NCBI GenBank assembly: GCA_963724805.1
Contig: CAVRWA010000014.1
Span: 806,001 to 870,000 of the forward strand
Reading direction: 5' to 3'
Length of the DNA: 64,000 nt
DNA from: CAVQZA01 sp963724805
GTDB lineage: Bacteria; Actinomycetota; Thermoleophilia; Gaiellales; Gaiellaceae
Part shown: positions 20,466 to 29,395 of the stretch, piece by piece
How the letters are laid out: every line of letters begins with the position of its first letter
Position numbering within the stretch: position 1 is the stretch's first letter
Notes under the pieces: model-generated
Database searches by the model: none
Seen by the model: only the letters and a program-made list of their open reading frames with translations
What the model was told of the DNA's origin: nothing
Made by a program: the position numbers and the translations under genes

Positions 20466-21194
20466 GTGCAGGTCTTCACCGCCGCTGAGCGCCCGGAGCT
20501 CGACCGGGAAGCCGACGCTCTCTCGGCCGACGTCTGGCCGGAGTACAACCTGCACGGCGACGTTCTCAACGAGACCTGGGGCAAGCTCGACGAGCGCTTT
20601 CCGGAGCTGCAGTTCGTGCTCGTCGAGGGCGACGAGATCCTCGCTCAGGGTCACATGATCCCGTGCCGCTGGGACGGCACCGTGAACGGTCTCCCCGAGG
20701 GGATCGACGAGGTGATGCTGCAGGGCCTCGCGCTCGAGGAGCCGCCGAACGCCGCCTCCGCGCTGGCGATCGAGGTGCTGCCGGGCCACCAGGGCAGCGG
20801 CCTCGCGGTGCGCATGCTCGAGGAGATGCGCGCGCTCTGCGGAGCTCACGGCCTCGCGCACCTGCTCGCGCCGCTGAGGCCGAGCTGGAAGGAGCGCTAC
20901 CCGCTCGCGCCGATCGAGCAGTACGCGGCCTGGACGCGCGCGGACGGGCTGCCGTTCGATCCGTGGCTTCGCGTCCACGTCCGCGCCGGCGGTGAGGTCC
21001 TGAAGCCGGTCGAGCGCTCGCTGCGGATCACGGGCACGGTCGCCGAGTGGGAGGAGTGGACCGGGATGGCGTTCCCCGAGAGCGGCCGCTACGTCTTCCC
21101 GCAGGGCCTGGCTCCGCTCGAGGTCGACCGCGACGCGGACCTCGGCGCCTACTGGGAGCCGAACGTCTGGGTGCGGCACCGGCCCGGTCGCTAA
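20466..21194 (+). CDS. GNAT-family N-acetyltransferase-like protein
   Basis: A soluble 242-residue protein. The acetyl-CoA site is suggested by SALAIEVLPGHQGSGLAVRML, where the pyrophosphate loop HQGSGLA follows a beta strand as in GNAT enzymes, and a second strand LRPSWKERYPLAPIEQY carries the substrate side. The C-terminal third (residues 180-242) is not typical of GNAT and ends with an aromatic-rich strand. It could N-acylate an amino sugar, but the locus alone does not prove this. Leaderless GTG start. Confidence 0.65.
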   Translation: MQVFTAAERPELDREADALSADVWPEYNLHGDVLNETWGKLDERFPELQFVLVEGDEILAQGHMIPCRWDGTVNGLPEGIDEVMLQGLALEEPPNAASALAIEVLPGHQGSGLAVRMLEEMRALCGAHGLAHLLAPLRPSWKERYPLAPIEQYAAWTRADGLPFDPWLRVHVRAGGEVLKPVERSLRITGTVAEWEEWTGMAFPESGRYVFPQGLAPLEVDRDADLGAYWEPNVWVRHRPGR

Positions 21195-21206
21195 CCCGGT
21201 AGCCGT

Positions 21207-21212
21207 TACCCT
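21207..21212 (+). promoter_or_regulatory. -10 box TACCCT for the ATP-grasp gene
   Basis: TACCCT ends 8 nt before the GTG at 21221. Confidence 0.45.
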
Positions 21213-21220
21213 CTGCGTCC

Positions 21221-22216
21221 GTGACCGCGGTCCTCTTCACGTGCGCCGGCCAGCGCGTCGACATCGTCACGGCGTTCGCGCGCGCCGGCGCCACGACGGT
21301 CGCCGTCGACACGAACCCGCTCGCCCCGGCGCTCTACCACGCCGAGCGGCACGCCCTCGTGCCCCGCATCGACGACCCCGAGTACATTGCAGCGCTCGCC
21401 GAGCTGGTCCGCATGTACGACGTTCGCCTGATCGTGCCGCTCACCGACCTCGACCAGCACCTCCTCACGGGGCACCGCGACGAGATCGCCCCCGCGATCC
21501 CGCTCGTGCCGGACGCCGAGGTCGTCGAGGCGACGAGGGACAAGTACCGCGCGCACCGACTGTTCGAGGAGCGGGGGATCGACACCCCTCCCACGTGGCT
21601 GCCGGACGCGCTGCCCGTCGACCTCGCCTACCCCGTGCTCGTGAAGGCCCGCCGCGGCTTCGGCTCGCGCCACATCTTCCGGGCCGAGAGCCCGGCCGAC
21701 CTCGAGTTCTTCCTCGCCCGTACGCCGGTCGACTCGATGGTGCAGGAGGTGTGCCGCGGCGCCGAGTTCTCGATCGACGTCTTCTGCGACCTCGACGGGC
21801 GCTGCCTGAACGCGATCCCGCGCACGATGATCGAGTCGAAGGGCGGCGAGTCGATCAAGGGGATGACGGTGAAGGACTGGGATCTGATCGAGCACGGCCG
21901 GGCCGTTGCCGAGGCGTTGCCCTTGAAGGGGCCCGGCACGATCCAGTGCTTCCGGGAGGCGGACGGCACTCACCGCGTCACCGACGTCAACGCGCGCTTC
22001 GGCGGCGCCTTCCCGCTGCCTCACGCCGCCGGGAGCGGCTACCCCGAGCTCGCGCTTGCACTCGCGCGCGGCGAGCATCCGGAGCCGCGGCTCGGCGAGT
22101 TCCGGGAGGGGATCCTGATGACGCGCTTCTTCTCGCACCTGACCCTGGTGCCCGGAGACGACGGCTCTCTCGTGCCCTTCTCCGAGGAGCTGCCCGAGCC
22201 GATCGCGGAGGCGTGA
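21221..22216 (+). CDS. ATP-grasp domain carboxylate-amine ligase-like protein
   Basis: A 331-residue ATP-grasp enzyme of the CarB/PylC-like group, which joins a carboxylate (via acyl phosphate) to an amine. The N-terminal pre-ATP-grasp domain starts TAVLFTCAGQRVDIVTAF. ATP-grasp signatures are YPVLVKARRGFGSRHIF, MVQEVCRGAEFSIDVFCD and THRVTDVNARFGGAFPLPHAAG, the last supplying the Mg-binding N/R residues. In a glycan locus it may attach an amino acid to a sugar; this is inference. TGATG overlap with the next gene suggests co-translation. Confidence 0.8.
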   Translation: MTAVLFTCAGQRVDIVTAFARAGATTVAVDTNPLAPALYHAERHALVPRIDDPEYIAALAELVRMYDVRLIVPLTDLDQHLLTGHRDEIAPAIPLVPDAEVVEATRDKYRAHRLFEERGIDTPPTWLPDALPVDLAYPVLVKARRGFGSRHIFRAESPADLEFFLARTPVDSMVQEVCRGAEFSIDVFCDLDGRCLNAIPRTMIESKGGESIKGMTVKDWDLIEHGRAVAEALPLKGPGTIQCFREADGTHRVTDVNARFGGAFPLPHAAGSGYPELALALARGEHPEPRLGEFREGILMTRFFSHLTLVPGDDGSLVPFSEELPEPIAEA

Positions 22217-23019
22217 TGAGGCTCGTCGCGCGCCGGCTCGTCGCGCTATCGCTCTGCATGCTCGCCCTCGCGGGGTGTGGCGGACCGAGGAAGCAGGCAC
22301 AGCCCCCGGCGAAGCCGAAGCCCCGCGCGCCTGTCCGCACGAGGCGCTACACCCGGGCCGTGCCGATCCTGATGTACCACGAGATCGCGGTTCCCGGTCC
22401 CGGCACTCCGTTTCGCGAGCTCTATGTCGCGCCGTCCACCTTCGCCGCGCAGGTGCGCGGGCTCGCGCGCGCCGGCTATCACGCGGTCACCCTCGGGCGA
22501 GTTTTCGACGCATGGCACGGCCGCGACAGGCTTCCGGCGCGCCCTATCGTGATGAGCTTCGACGACGGCTACCCTCCGGACATCACGGTGGCGCTGCCGC
22601 TCCTCCGCGCCCGCCACTGGCCCGGCGTGCTGAACCTGCAGGTCGGGAACCTCGTCGTCCGGAACGTCAAGGAGCTCCTCGCCGCAGGCTGGGAGGTCGA
22701 CGCGCACACGTTCACCCACCCGGACTTGACGCACGTCGACTCGGCCCGCCTGTGGCACGAGGTGAATGGCTCGCGCCTCTCGATCCACCGCACGTACGGG
22801 ATCCCGGTCGACTTCTTCTGCTACCCGGCCGGCCGCTACGACGCCAAGGTGATCGCCGCCGTGCGCCGTGCCGGGTTCAAGGCTGCGACGACCACGCAGC
22901 TCGGCCTCGCGCGCCCCTCCTCCGACCCGTACATCCTCGACCGCGTGCGGGTCTCGGGCAGCGAGACCGCTGCGTCCCTGCTGGCGGAACTGCGGTCGCT
23001 CGAGCGCAAGGCCGCATGA
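22216..23019 (+). CDS. Polysaccharide deacetylase lipoprotein (NodB domain)
   Basis: Predicted to remove N-acetyl groups from an exported glycan. A lipoprotein signal ends in LALAGC (Cys about residue 21), so it is anchored on the outer face of the membrane. A Pro/Lys linker follows. The NodB domain has VPILMYHEIAVPG, IVMSFDDGYPPD (catalytic Asp and metal Asp), VDAHTFTHPDLTH (metal His pair) and FFCYPAGRYDAKVI. Complete in 267 residues. It overlaps the ATP-grasp stop and is followed 10 nt later by the epimerase. Confidence 0.85.
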   Translation: MRLVARRLVALSLCMLALAGCGGPRKQAQPPAKPKPRAPVRTRRYTRAVPILMYHEIAVPGPGTPFRELYVAPSTFAAQVRGLARAGYHAVTLGRVFDAWHGRDRLPARPIVMSFDDGYPPDITVALPLLRARHWPGVLNLQVGNLVVRNVKELLAAGWEVDAHTFTHPDLTHVDSARLWHEVNGSRLSIHRTYGIPVDFFCYPAGRYDAKVIAAVRRAGFKAATTTQLGLARPSSDPYILDRVRVSGSETAASLLAELRSLERKAA

Positions 23020-23029
23020 CGGTGGGCCG

Positions 23030-23951
23030 ATGAGATACCTGGTGACCGGGGCAGCGGGCTTCATCGGCTCGCACCTCGCCCGCGCGCTCCTCGATGCGGG
23101 TCACGACGTCGTCGCCGTCGACAGCTTCAACGACTACTACGACCCGGCGCGCAAGGAGGAGAACGCCGCCGGCCTCGGCGTCGTGCGCGCAGACCTCGCC
23201 GTCGATCCCGTCCTGGAGATGGTCAGCGGGGCGGACGGGATCTTCCACCTCGCCGGCCAACCCGGTGTGCGCGCCTTCGGCCAGGCGTTCCCCGACTATC
23301 TGACGCGCAACGTGCTCGCGACGCAGCGCCTCTTCGAGGCGGCTGCCCGGGCAGGCGCCAGGGTCGTCTTCGCGTCCTCCTCGTCGATCTACGGCGACGC
23401 CGAGCGGTACCCGACCCCCGAGTCGACTCTCCCGCACCCGAACTCGCCCTACGGGATCACGAAGCTCGCGTGCGAGCACCTTGCCGGCGCGTATCGGGCG
23501 GAGCTTCGGGCTCGACGTCGTCGGCCTGCGCTACTTCACCGTCTACGGGCCGCGCCAACGGCCCGACATGGCGTTCACGCGCATCGCCGAGGCCCTCGCC
23601 GAGGGCCGCCCCTTCGAGCTCTACGGCGACGGCGGCCAGTCGCGGAGCTTCACCTTCGTCGCCGACGTCGTCGACGCCACGATCGCGGCGCTCGCGGCCG
23701 AGCCGGGGCAGATCTACAACGTCGGTGGAGACACCGAGGCCACGATGCGCGAGGCGATCCAGCTGTTCGAGCGGATCTCCGGCCGCACGCTCCAGCTGGA
23801 GCAGGGGCCGCCGGCCGCCGGCGACATGCGCAGGACGAAAGCCGACACGACGAGGATCCGCGCCGACCTCGGCTGGGAGGCCACGACCTCGCTCGAGGAC
23901 GGTTTGCGCTCTCAGTGGGAATGGGCCTCCGGTAGAGTCGCCGCCCGATGA
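23030..23951 (+). CDS. NAD-dependent epimerase/dehydratase (nucleotide-sugar SDR), one frameshift
   Basis: An extended SDR that changes a nucleotide sugar, GalE/UDP-glucuronate epimerase style. RYLVTGAAGFIGSHLARALL is the NAD-binding Rossmann loop, VVFASSSSIYGD the serine segment and YGITKLACEHL the catalytic Tyr-x3-Lys. An extra C near 23502 shifts the frame, and the protein resumes FGLDVVGLRYFTVYGPRQRPD. NDYYDPARKEEN early on resembles UDP-glucuronate 4-epimerases. It ends in an ATGA shared with the Wzz gene. Confidence 0.8.
23933..23938 (+). promoter_or_regulatory. -10 box TAGAGT inside the epimerase 3' end
   Basis: TAGAGT ends 9 nt before the ATG at 23948, within coding sequence. This would give the Wzz gene its own leaderless transcript besides read-through. 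Confidence 0.4.
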
Positions 23952-24814
23952 CCGCGCCGATGCCCCCGGATCGCGACGCCGAGCAGGAGGTCGACTTCGG
24001 CCGCCTCGGCGGTGCGATCGCCGCCCGCTGGTGGCTTCCCGTTGCCGGCCTCGTCGCAGGCGTCGTGCTCGGCTACCTCGCGGCGGCCGGCGGCTCGACC
24101 GCCTACACGGCCAGGTCGACGCTCTACCTCGGCCAGCCCCTCACGCCGAACGGCGGCGGGCTCCTGCAGACGCTCGCGACGAACCCGAGCACCGTCCGGG
24201 AGGTCACCCACGCAGAGTCGACCATCGAGCGGGTCGCGGCGGCAACCGGGATGACCACGAAGCAGCTGCGCAACGGGATCACGATCACGGCGGTCAGCGG
24301 GCTGCTGCAGAAGGCGGGCCAGACCCCGCTCGTCGAGATCGGCGTCCGCGGTCCCTCGCCGCGCAAGACCGCCCATGCCGCCGACCTGCTCGCCGAGATC
24401 TCGTCCCGGACCGTGTCGGGCTACGTCGACACGAAGATCGCGACGCTCGAGGAGCAGCTCAAGCAGAGCCAGGACGAGCTGGCCACGATCGACGAGCAGC
24501 TCGCCGCGGCTCGCGCGGCCGCGGCAAGCGGCTCTGCCGCCGACCGCCTGCTCATCCTCACCTCGACGGCGCTCACCCAGCAGCGGCGAAGCAGCGTGGT
24601 CCAGGACATCGAGTCGGACAAGCAGCTCCTCTCGCTCGCGAAGAACGTCGAGGCGAGCCATCTGGTCACCCACGCGGTCGCGGTGAAGGACACGGCGAAG
24701 AGCGCCCGCAACGCGATGATCTTCGGCGGGCTGATCGGCCTCCTGCTCGGCCTCCTCGCGGCGCTCCTGTGGGAGCCCGTCGCCGGGCGCGTGGCCCGCC
24801 GGTCCACGGTGTAA
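23948..24814 (+). CDS. Wzz-like polysaccharide chain-length/co-polymerase protein
   Basis: Controls modal chain length of the polymer from the periplasmic/outer face. Two membrane helices frame the protein: WWLPVAGLVAGVVLGYLAAA (residues 28-47) and ARNAMIFGGLIGLLLGLLAAL near the C-terminus. Between them TARSTLYLGQPLTPNGGGLL fits the Wzz beta domain, and residues 155-200 (EEQLKQSQDELATIDEQL) form the expected coiled coil. There is no tyrosine-kinase domain, so regulation by a fused BY-kinase is not seen. 288 residues, intact. Confidence 0.8.
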   Translation: MTAPMPPDRDAEQEVDFGRLGGAIAARWWLPVAGLVAGVVLGYLAAAGGSTAYTARSTLYLGQPLTPNGGGLLQTLATNPSTVREVTHAESTIERVAAATGMTTKQLRNGITITAVSGLLQKAGQTPLVEIGVRGPSPRKTAHAADLLAEISSRTVSGYVDTKIATLEEQLKQSQDELATIDEQLAAARAAAASGSAADRLLILTSTALTQQRRSSVVQDIESDKQLLSLAKNVEASHLVTHAVAVKDTAKSARNAMIFGGLIGLLLGLLAALLWEPVAGRVARRSTV

Positions 24815-24817
24815 CGT
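24812..24817 (+). promoter_or_regulatory. -10 box TAACGT formed with the upstream stop codon
   Basis: TAACGT begins with the TAA stop of the Wzz gene (24812-24814) and ends 7 nt before the ATG at 24825. Confidence 0.5.
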
Positions 24818-24824
24818 CCTTTCG

Positions 24825-25766
24825 ATGGTCGAGGGGAAGCGCGTCGCGGTCGTCGTCCCCGCCTACAACGAGGCGACGCTGGTCGGGGTTACGGTCGCCG
24901 GGATCCCCGAGTACGTCGACCGCATCTACGTCGTCGACGACCGCTCGACCGACGGCACCGTCGAGGCGGTACGGCAGCTCAACGACCCCCGACTCGAGCT
25001 GATCGTCCGGGAGCAAAACGGCGGCGTCGGCGCAGCGATCGTGACCGGCTACAAGCGCGCGATCGAGGAGCGGATCGACGTGACCGCCGTGATGGCGGCC
25101 GACAATCAGATGCCGCCCTCAGACCTGATCGTCCTCGTCGAGCCGGTCGCGCGCGGCGAGGTCGAGTACACGAAGGCCAACCGCCTCTTCACCGGCCAGG
25201 CCTGGGACGAGATCCCGCACTACCGCTACCTCGGCAACGCCGTCCTCTCGCTGCTGACGAAGATCGCGTCCGGCTACTGGCACGTCGCCGACTCCCAGTC
25301 GGGCTTCACCGCGATCTCGCTGGACGCGCTCGAGAAGCTCGACCTCGACCGCATCTACCCGCGCTACGGGATGCCGAACGACATGCTCGTGCACCTCAAC
25401 GTCTGGAATGCGCGCGTCCGCGACGTGCCGTCCAAGCCGGTCTACGGCGTGGGCGAGAAGTCGGGCATCCGCCTCCGCAAGGTGGTGCCGACGATCTCCT
25501 GGCTCCTGCTGAAGGCGTTCTTCTGGCGGATGAAGGAGAAGTACGTGATCCGCGACTTCCACCCGCTCGTGTTCTTCTACATCCTCGGCCTCACGATGCT
25601 CGTGCTCGGGGTCGGCCTCGGGATCGCGGAGACGATCCTGCGCTTCAACGGCTTCGCGATCCCCCCGGCCACGGTGATGCTGATCGCCCTGCTCGTCGTC
25701 TCGGGCCTCCAGTTCAGCCTGTTCGCGATGTGGTTCGACATGGAGTCGAACAAGGACCTCCGCTAG
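24825..25766 (+). CDS. DPM1-like family 2 glycosyltransferase with C-terminal membrane helices
   Basis: Likely makes a polyprenyl-phosphate sugar, or transfers to a lipid-linked acceptor. RVAVVVPAYNEATLVGVTV and IYVVDDRSTDGTVEAV form the nucleotide site, VMAADNQMPPSDL the metal site, and DSQSGFTAISLDALEKL the conserved later block. Two C-terminal helices (LVFFYILGLTMLVLGVGLG and PATVMLIALLVVSGLQF) anchor it. Complete, 313 residues. Such enzymes typically feed the GT-C membrane transferases, of which five lie at 31-37 kb and 58 kb. Confidence 0.85.
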   Translation: MVEGKRVAVVVPAYNEATLVGVTVAGIPEYVDRIYVVDDRSTDGTVEAVRQLNDPRLELIVREQNGGVGAAIVTGYKRAIEERIDVTAVMAADNQMPPSDLIVLVEPVARGEVEYTKANRLFTGQAWDEIPHYRYLGNAVLSLLTKIASGYWHVADSQSGFTAISLDALEKLDLDRIYPRYGMPNDMLVHLNVWNARVRDVPSKPVYGVGEKSGIRLRKVVPTISWLLLKAFFWRMKEKYVIRDFHPLVFFYILGLTMLVLGVGLGIAETILRFNGFAIPPATVMLIALLVVSGLQFSLFAMWFDMESNKDLR

Positions 25767-25790
25767 AGCACCACCGGTCCGGCGGTCAGC

Positions 25791-26756
25791 GTGATCACCC
25801 CTACAGTCGATCGCCTGGGGTTCCTACGGCGCGCGCTCGACAGCGTCCTGGCGCAGACTTACGGAGACCTCGAGGCCGTCGTCGTGGTTGAGGCGCCGTC
25901 GCCGAGGTTGGCCGCGTTTGTGGCCGCACCCCGGATCCGCGTGTGCGGCTCGTCCAACGCAAGGAGCGGGGCGGCGTCGCCGCGGCGCGCAACACGGCCA
26001 TCGCACGCCTCGCGCCGGCGCTACAGCGGCTTCCTGGACGACGACGACATCTGGCTCCCGGTGAAGCTCGAGCGCCGGGCGCAGCTTCTCGACGCAGGCG
26101 CCGATGTTGTCCACTCACTCTACGTGGCCGACGGTGAGGGCGCAGTCTTCAAGAGCTCGTCAGAGCGCGGCGTCCGGCATTTCCGCGAGGTCGCCGCGGC
26201 CGGGCTACCCGTACGCCTGGCTGTTGCGGCGGTCGTCCTACCAGATCAGCAGCTTCCTCGTCCGGCGCGAGAACGTCGACGCCGTCGGCGGCTTCGACCC
26301 AGCGTTCACGGCGATCGACGACCTCGACTTCGTGTACGAGCTCTGGCGACGACACGAGCTGCGGCTTGTCGACGAGCCGCTGACTTGAAGTACCGCTTCC
26401 ACGGCGCCAACTGGTCGTATCCGAAGGGCCCCTGCCGTGCGGTGCGCTTCGCCGAGAAGGAGCTCGCATGGATCGCAGAGATCGACCCGCCGGGACGCGC
26501 GGCCGCCGAGGCTTATCTGCTGACGCACATCGCGCAGGCGGCGTGGATCTCTGGCCGCTACAGCGACGCCGTTCGTCCGGCGCGGCGAGCGCGGCGGCTC
26601 GACCCGTCGGTGCTGACATCGAAGACGGCGACCAAGTACGCAGCGGCCCTGCTGCCGCCGTCGCTGGTGGCCGCCGCGCGTCGGTGTACTCGGCCGCTGC
26701 GCGGTTCGGCCGAGCCGGATCCCTGGCTCGACTTGCCGACGCCGCTGCCGGCCTAA
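25791..26756 (+). CDS. Family 2 glycosyltransferase, frameshifted
   Basis: A GT-A glycosyltransferase. VITPTVDRLGFLRRALDSVL is the first block. After slips near 25890 and 26000 it reads VRLVQRKERGGVAAARNTAI and YSGFLDDDDIWLPVKLERRA with the DDDD metal site. A slip near 26205 leads to SSFLVRRENVDAVGGFDPAF, and another near 26388 to LKYRFHGANWSYPKGPCRA. The start is uncertain: GTG 25791 lies inside the first strand, whose usual PAVS residues are encoded just upstream with no start codon before the previous TAG. It ends with the TAA at 26754-26756. Confidence 0.7.
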   Translation: MITPTVDRLGFLRRALDSVLAQTYGDLEAVVVVEAPSPRLAAFVAAPRIRVCGSSNARSGAASPRRATRPSHASRRRYSGFLDDDDIWLPVKLERRAQLLDAGADVVHSLYVADGEGAVFKSSSERGVRHFREVAAAGLPVRLAVAAVVLPDQQLPRPARERRRRRRLRPSVHGDRRPRLRVRALATTRAAACRRAADLKYRFHGANWSYPKGPCRAVRFAEKELAWIAEIDPPGRAAAEAYLLTHIAQAAWISGRYSDAVRPARRARRLDPSVLTSKTATKYAAALLPPSLVAAARRCTRPLRGSAEPDPWLDLPTPLPA

Positions 26757-26805
26757 CCGAGCCACATCACGACTGCGCTGACGCCAGCCTTGCGGGCCTC
26801 CCGCG

Positions 26806-26811
26806 TAGTAT
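26806..26811 (+). promoter_or_regulatory. -10 box TAGTAT for the FkbM gene
   Basis: TAGTAT ends 7 nt before the GTG at 26819. Confidence 0.45.
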
Positions 26812-26818
26812 CCGGGCC

Positions 26819-27556
26819 GTGGCGCCGGTAGCGGCAGCAAGGAGAGCACGCGGTTGGCTCCGTAGCAGGGGGTTCGACATCGTTCGGTATCCGGTGCCAT
26901 CCCCGGAGCAGAGCCACCTCGGAGCGCTCTTCGCCGAGCTGAGGATCGAGTGCGTGCTCGATGTCGGCGCGCACGTAGGGAACTACGGCGCCGGCTTGCG
27001 GGAGCTCGGGTACGCGGGCCGCATCGTCTCGTTCGAGCCCGTCGCCGCCAATGCAGAGGCCCTACGGCAACGCAACGACGCGAGCTGGACGGTCGTCCAG
27101 GCTGCCGTGGGCAACCAGAGCGGCCGCCGGCGAATCACGCTGACCGGGGGCGACCAACAGCATTCGTTTCTCCCGCCGAGCGACTACGGCGCGCGGCTTC
27201 TGTCCGGTCTGATCGCGAGCGTGGGCGACGAGGAGGTCGACATCGTGCGCCTCGACGACGTCTTCGGCGATTACGTCGCCTCGGGCGAGCAGGTCTTCCT
27301 CAAGATCGACACTCAGGGCTGGGATCACGAGGTGCTCCGCGGTGCCGAGCGCTCGCTCGGGTCGATCGCGGCGCTCCAGTTAGAGCTGGCGCTCCAACCT
27401 ACCTACGAGGGCCAACCCGACTACCTCGAACTCCTCGCGTGGCTCCGAGAGCGGAGCTTCGACCCTACGGGGATCTTTCCGTTCTTCAGCGACCCGAGCC
27501 TGTTCCTCGTCGAGGCCGACTGCGTCTGTCGGCGGCGGCCGTCGCGGCCGGCTTGA
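26819..27556 (+). CDS. FkbM-family methyltransferase
   Basis: A SAM-dependent O-methyltransferase of the FkbM family, common in exopolysaccharide loci where it caps or decorates sugars. The SAM loop is VLDVGAHVGNYGAGLRELG with acidic VSFEPVAANAEAL. The family-typical VFLKIDTQGWDHEVLRGAE follows, then ALQLELALQPTYEGQPDY. 245 residues, intact. I choose GTG 26819 because TAGTAT stands 7 nt in front and no Shine-Dalgarno is visible. It is the last intact gene before the transposase remnant. Confidence 0.85.
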   Translation: MAPVAAARRARGWLRSRGFDIVRYPVPSPEQSHLGALFAELRIECVLDVGAHVGNYGAGLRELGYAGRIVSFEPVAANAEALRQRNDASWTVVQAAVGNQSGRRRITLTGGDQQHSFLPPSDYGARLLSGLIASVGDEEVDIVRLDDVFGDYVASGEQVFLKIDTQGWDHEVLRGAERSLGSIAALQLELALQPTYEGQPDYLELLAWLRERSFDPTGIFPFFSDPSLFLVEADCVCRRRPSRPA

Positions 27557-27691
27557 CGGCTGTCCACGGGAGGAGAGGCGGTGCTCGTCTCGGCCCAGGC
27601 ATGAGTAAAGGAGATCCCGTCGACTCGAGCCGGCGCGGAAGCACGAGGACGTTGTCGGGCGCCTGCTCGAGCGAGGCCAGTGCGAGGAACA

Positions 27692-28377
27692 TCAGCGTCT
27701 TGGAGCCGACGACGCGCCGAGCGCGACCCAGCATTGGTGGCCGAGCCTGAAGCCTTGCTCTGTTTGGCGGACGAGCGATCAGCGGCTTGATGCCACGCTG
27801 CCAGACAAGGCGACGGTACTTGTCGTGGTCGTAGCCGCGGTCGGCGATCAACGTCCGCGGTCTGCGTCGCGGGCGACCGACCCGGCCGCGGACGGGCGGC
27901 ACGCGGTCGAGCAGCTCAAGCAGCTGGGTGACGTCGTTGCGGTTGGCGCCGGTGAGCGTCCACGCAAGCGGGATGCCACCGCCGTCTACGAGTAGAGGGT
28001 GCTTGCTGCCGGCCCGGCCGCGATCGACCGTGCTGGGACCTGTTTTGGCGCCCCTTCTTTCGCTTGCAGGTGACTGGAGTCTGCGATCGCCCGCTCCCAC
28101 TCGACCTAGTCGGCGGCGTGCAGCTCGGCGAGCAGCAACTCGTGCAACTGTTCGAAACACCGGCCTGCTGCCATGCCCGCAGCCGCCGCCACGCGGTCAT
28201 GCCCAGCCGAAGCGCCAGATGCTCCCAACCGATCCCGGTATGCAGCACAAACAAGATCCCCTGCAACACGCGCGGTCATCGAGCGGCTTGCGACCGGATG
28301 GCGGAAGCGCCGCTGCTCGCGAGCAACGGCTCGATCCGCTCCCACAACCGTCCGAGACCTCCACGGCTTCGCCGCAT
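27692..28377 (-). pseudogene. IS5-family transposase remnant
   Basis: The translation, pieced over frames, matches the IS5-type transposase common in actinobacteria: RRSRGGLGRLWERIEPLL, then LQGILFVLHTGIGWEHLALR, FEQLHELLLAELHAAD, GIPLAWTLTGANRNDVTQLL and TLIADRGYDHDKYRRLVWQR. An in-frame TAG interrupts it after HAAD (about 28105), several indels are present, and the C-terminus diverges after a HQCWV stretch, losing the region where the last DDE acid should lie. This is real decay, not only read error. I could not find terminal inverted repeats or a target duplication. Confidence 0.8.
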
Positions 28378-28442
28378 CGACATCCTCCCAGGCTTGACGA
28401 CGGATGCCGACGGATTCGCTACGCTGGTGATCCTTCATTGAG

Positions 28443-28730
28443 TTAGAGGTTCTTAGTCGTACTAGTACGATGTGAGCCAACGTCGCAAAGCGCAGGGCTG
28501 TGCCGAGCACGACGATCGCGATCAGCGATCGCGGGGCAACTGCGACTGTGGTCACGACGCGAGCGCGCGCGGCGCAGCGGCGAAATGAACGACTGATCCT
28601 TCGAGGCGGCAGCTGGTCTACTCATGCCTCGGCTACGTACGTGACTATAGATCGCGACGGCAACAAGTGTCAGCGCGCGGACACCGGTGCTAGGCGCGCT
28701 GCCAGCGGGATCCCCGGCGCCTCCGCGTCT
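28443..28730. other. Non-coding gap between IS remnant and deacetylase gene
   Basis: About 290 bp without a credible gene. It holds a 14-bp perfect palindrome (28457-28470) and a 7-bp inverted repeat with a 5-nt loop (28513-28531). Composition is lower in GC than the flanks. It may include the lost end of the insertion element. Confidence 0.4.
28457..28470. repeat. 14-bp perfect palindrome TCGTACTAGTACGA
   Basis: A fully symmetric 14-bp sequence about 80 bp upstream of the transposase start. It could be an operator or part of an element end; nothing here decides. Confidence 0.4.
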
Positions 28731-29395
28731 TCAAGCCGCCGTCAGCGCGAGTACGGGATGCGTCATCAGCTCGAAGGAAGCGGCGTCCACGCCGGCCGCG
28801 CAGAGGTGCAGGTAGTCGTCGAGGCTGCCGAACCACATTGTTCCCGCAAGCCGGCGCGGCGCAGGCGGGAGTTCAGCAAGCTCTTCCAGGCGCGGTTTGC
28901 CGGGCCGATACCTGTTCCGCAGTTGCGCGCGAGGCGGACTCGCTGGACTCCCTGCTCGCGGGCGAGCGCAATCACGACGCCGGCGATGCCCGGCTCGGTG
29001 TGGACATGGTGGTGTGAGTCGAGGTGTGAGGCCGCGAGGCCGGCTCCTCGCACGCGATCTACCTGAGCGCGTAGCTCGGCTACGACGGCGACCCGCTCGG
29101 CGGACGGAAGGTGGAAGGCGCGCTCGCGTCCGCGCCAGAGGCGGAAACGGCCCTCGGCGTCGCAGAGGCGAGGCAGCCGCCGGATCGCGTCGGTCAGGGG
29201 CACGCCCTCTGTGAGCACGAGGTGTACACCGATCCTGTCGCCGAGCCCGTGTGCGTGCGCGAGCTCGGCTGCCTCATCGAATCCGGCGCCGTTCCCCATC
29301 ATGCTTGCCGCCGTCACGAGCCCCTCTCCGAGCGCCTGAATGATCGCGCGGTTCGTTCCTTCGGCCTCCCCGAGGTCGTCTGCGACGACGATCAC
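28731..29395 (-). CDS. YdjC/ChbG-like carbohydrate deacetylase
   Basis: A metal-dependent deacetylase of the YdjC family, acting on acetylated amino sugars. Seen: VIVVADDLGEAEGTNRAII (metal Asp pair), GVHLVLTEGVPLTDA (His), AASHLDSHHHVHTEPGIAGV (metal His cluster) and, after one slip near 28850, MWFGSLDDYLHLCAAG and FELMTHPVLALTAA at the end. GTG 29395 overlaps the stop of the FkbH-like gene (GTGA), so the two are probably co-translated. Being next to FkbM and FkbH it may trim a sugar precursor. Confidence 0.8.

Noticed and set aside
28525..28532. GCGATCGC octamer resembling a cyanobacterial HIP1 site
   Set aside because: Single copy seen in a GC-rich region; chance is enough, and nothing else suggests cyanobacteria.
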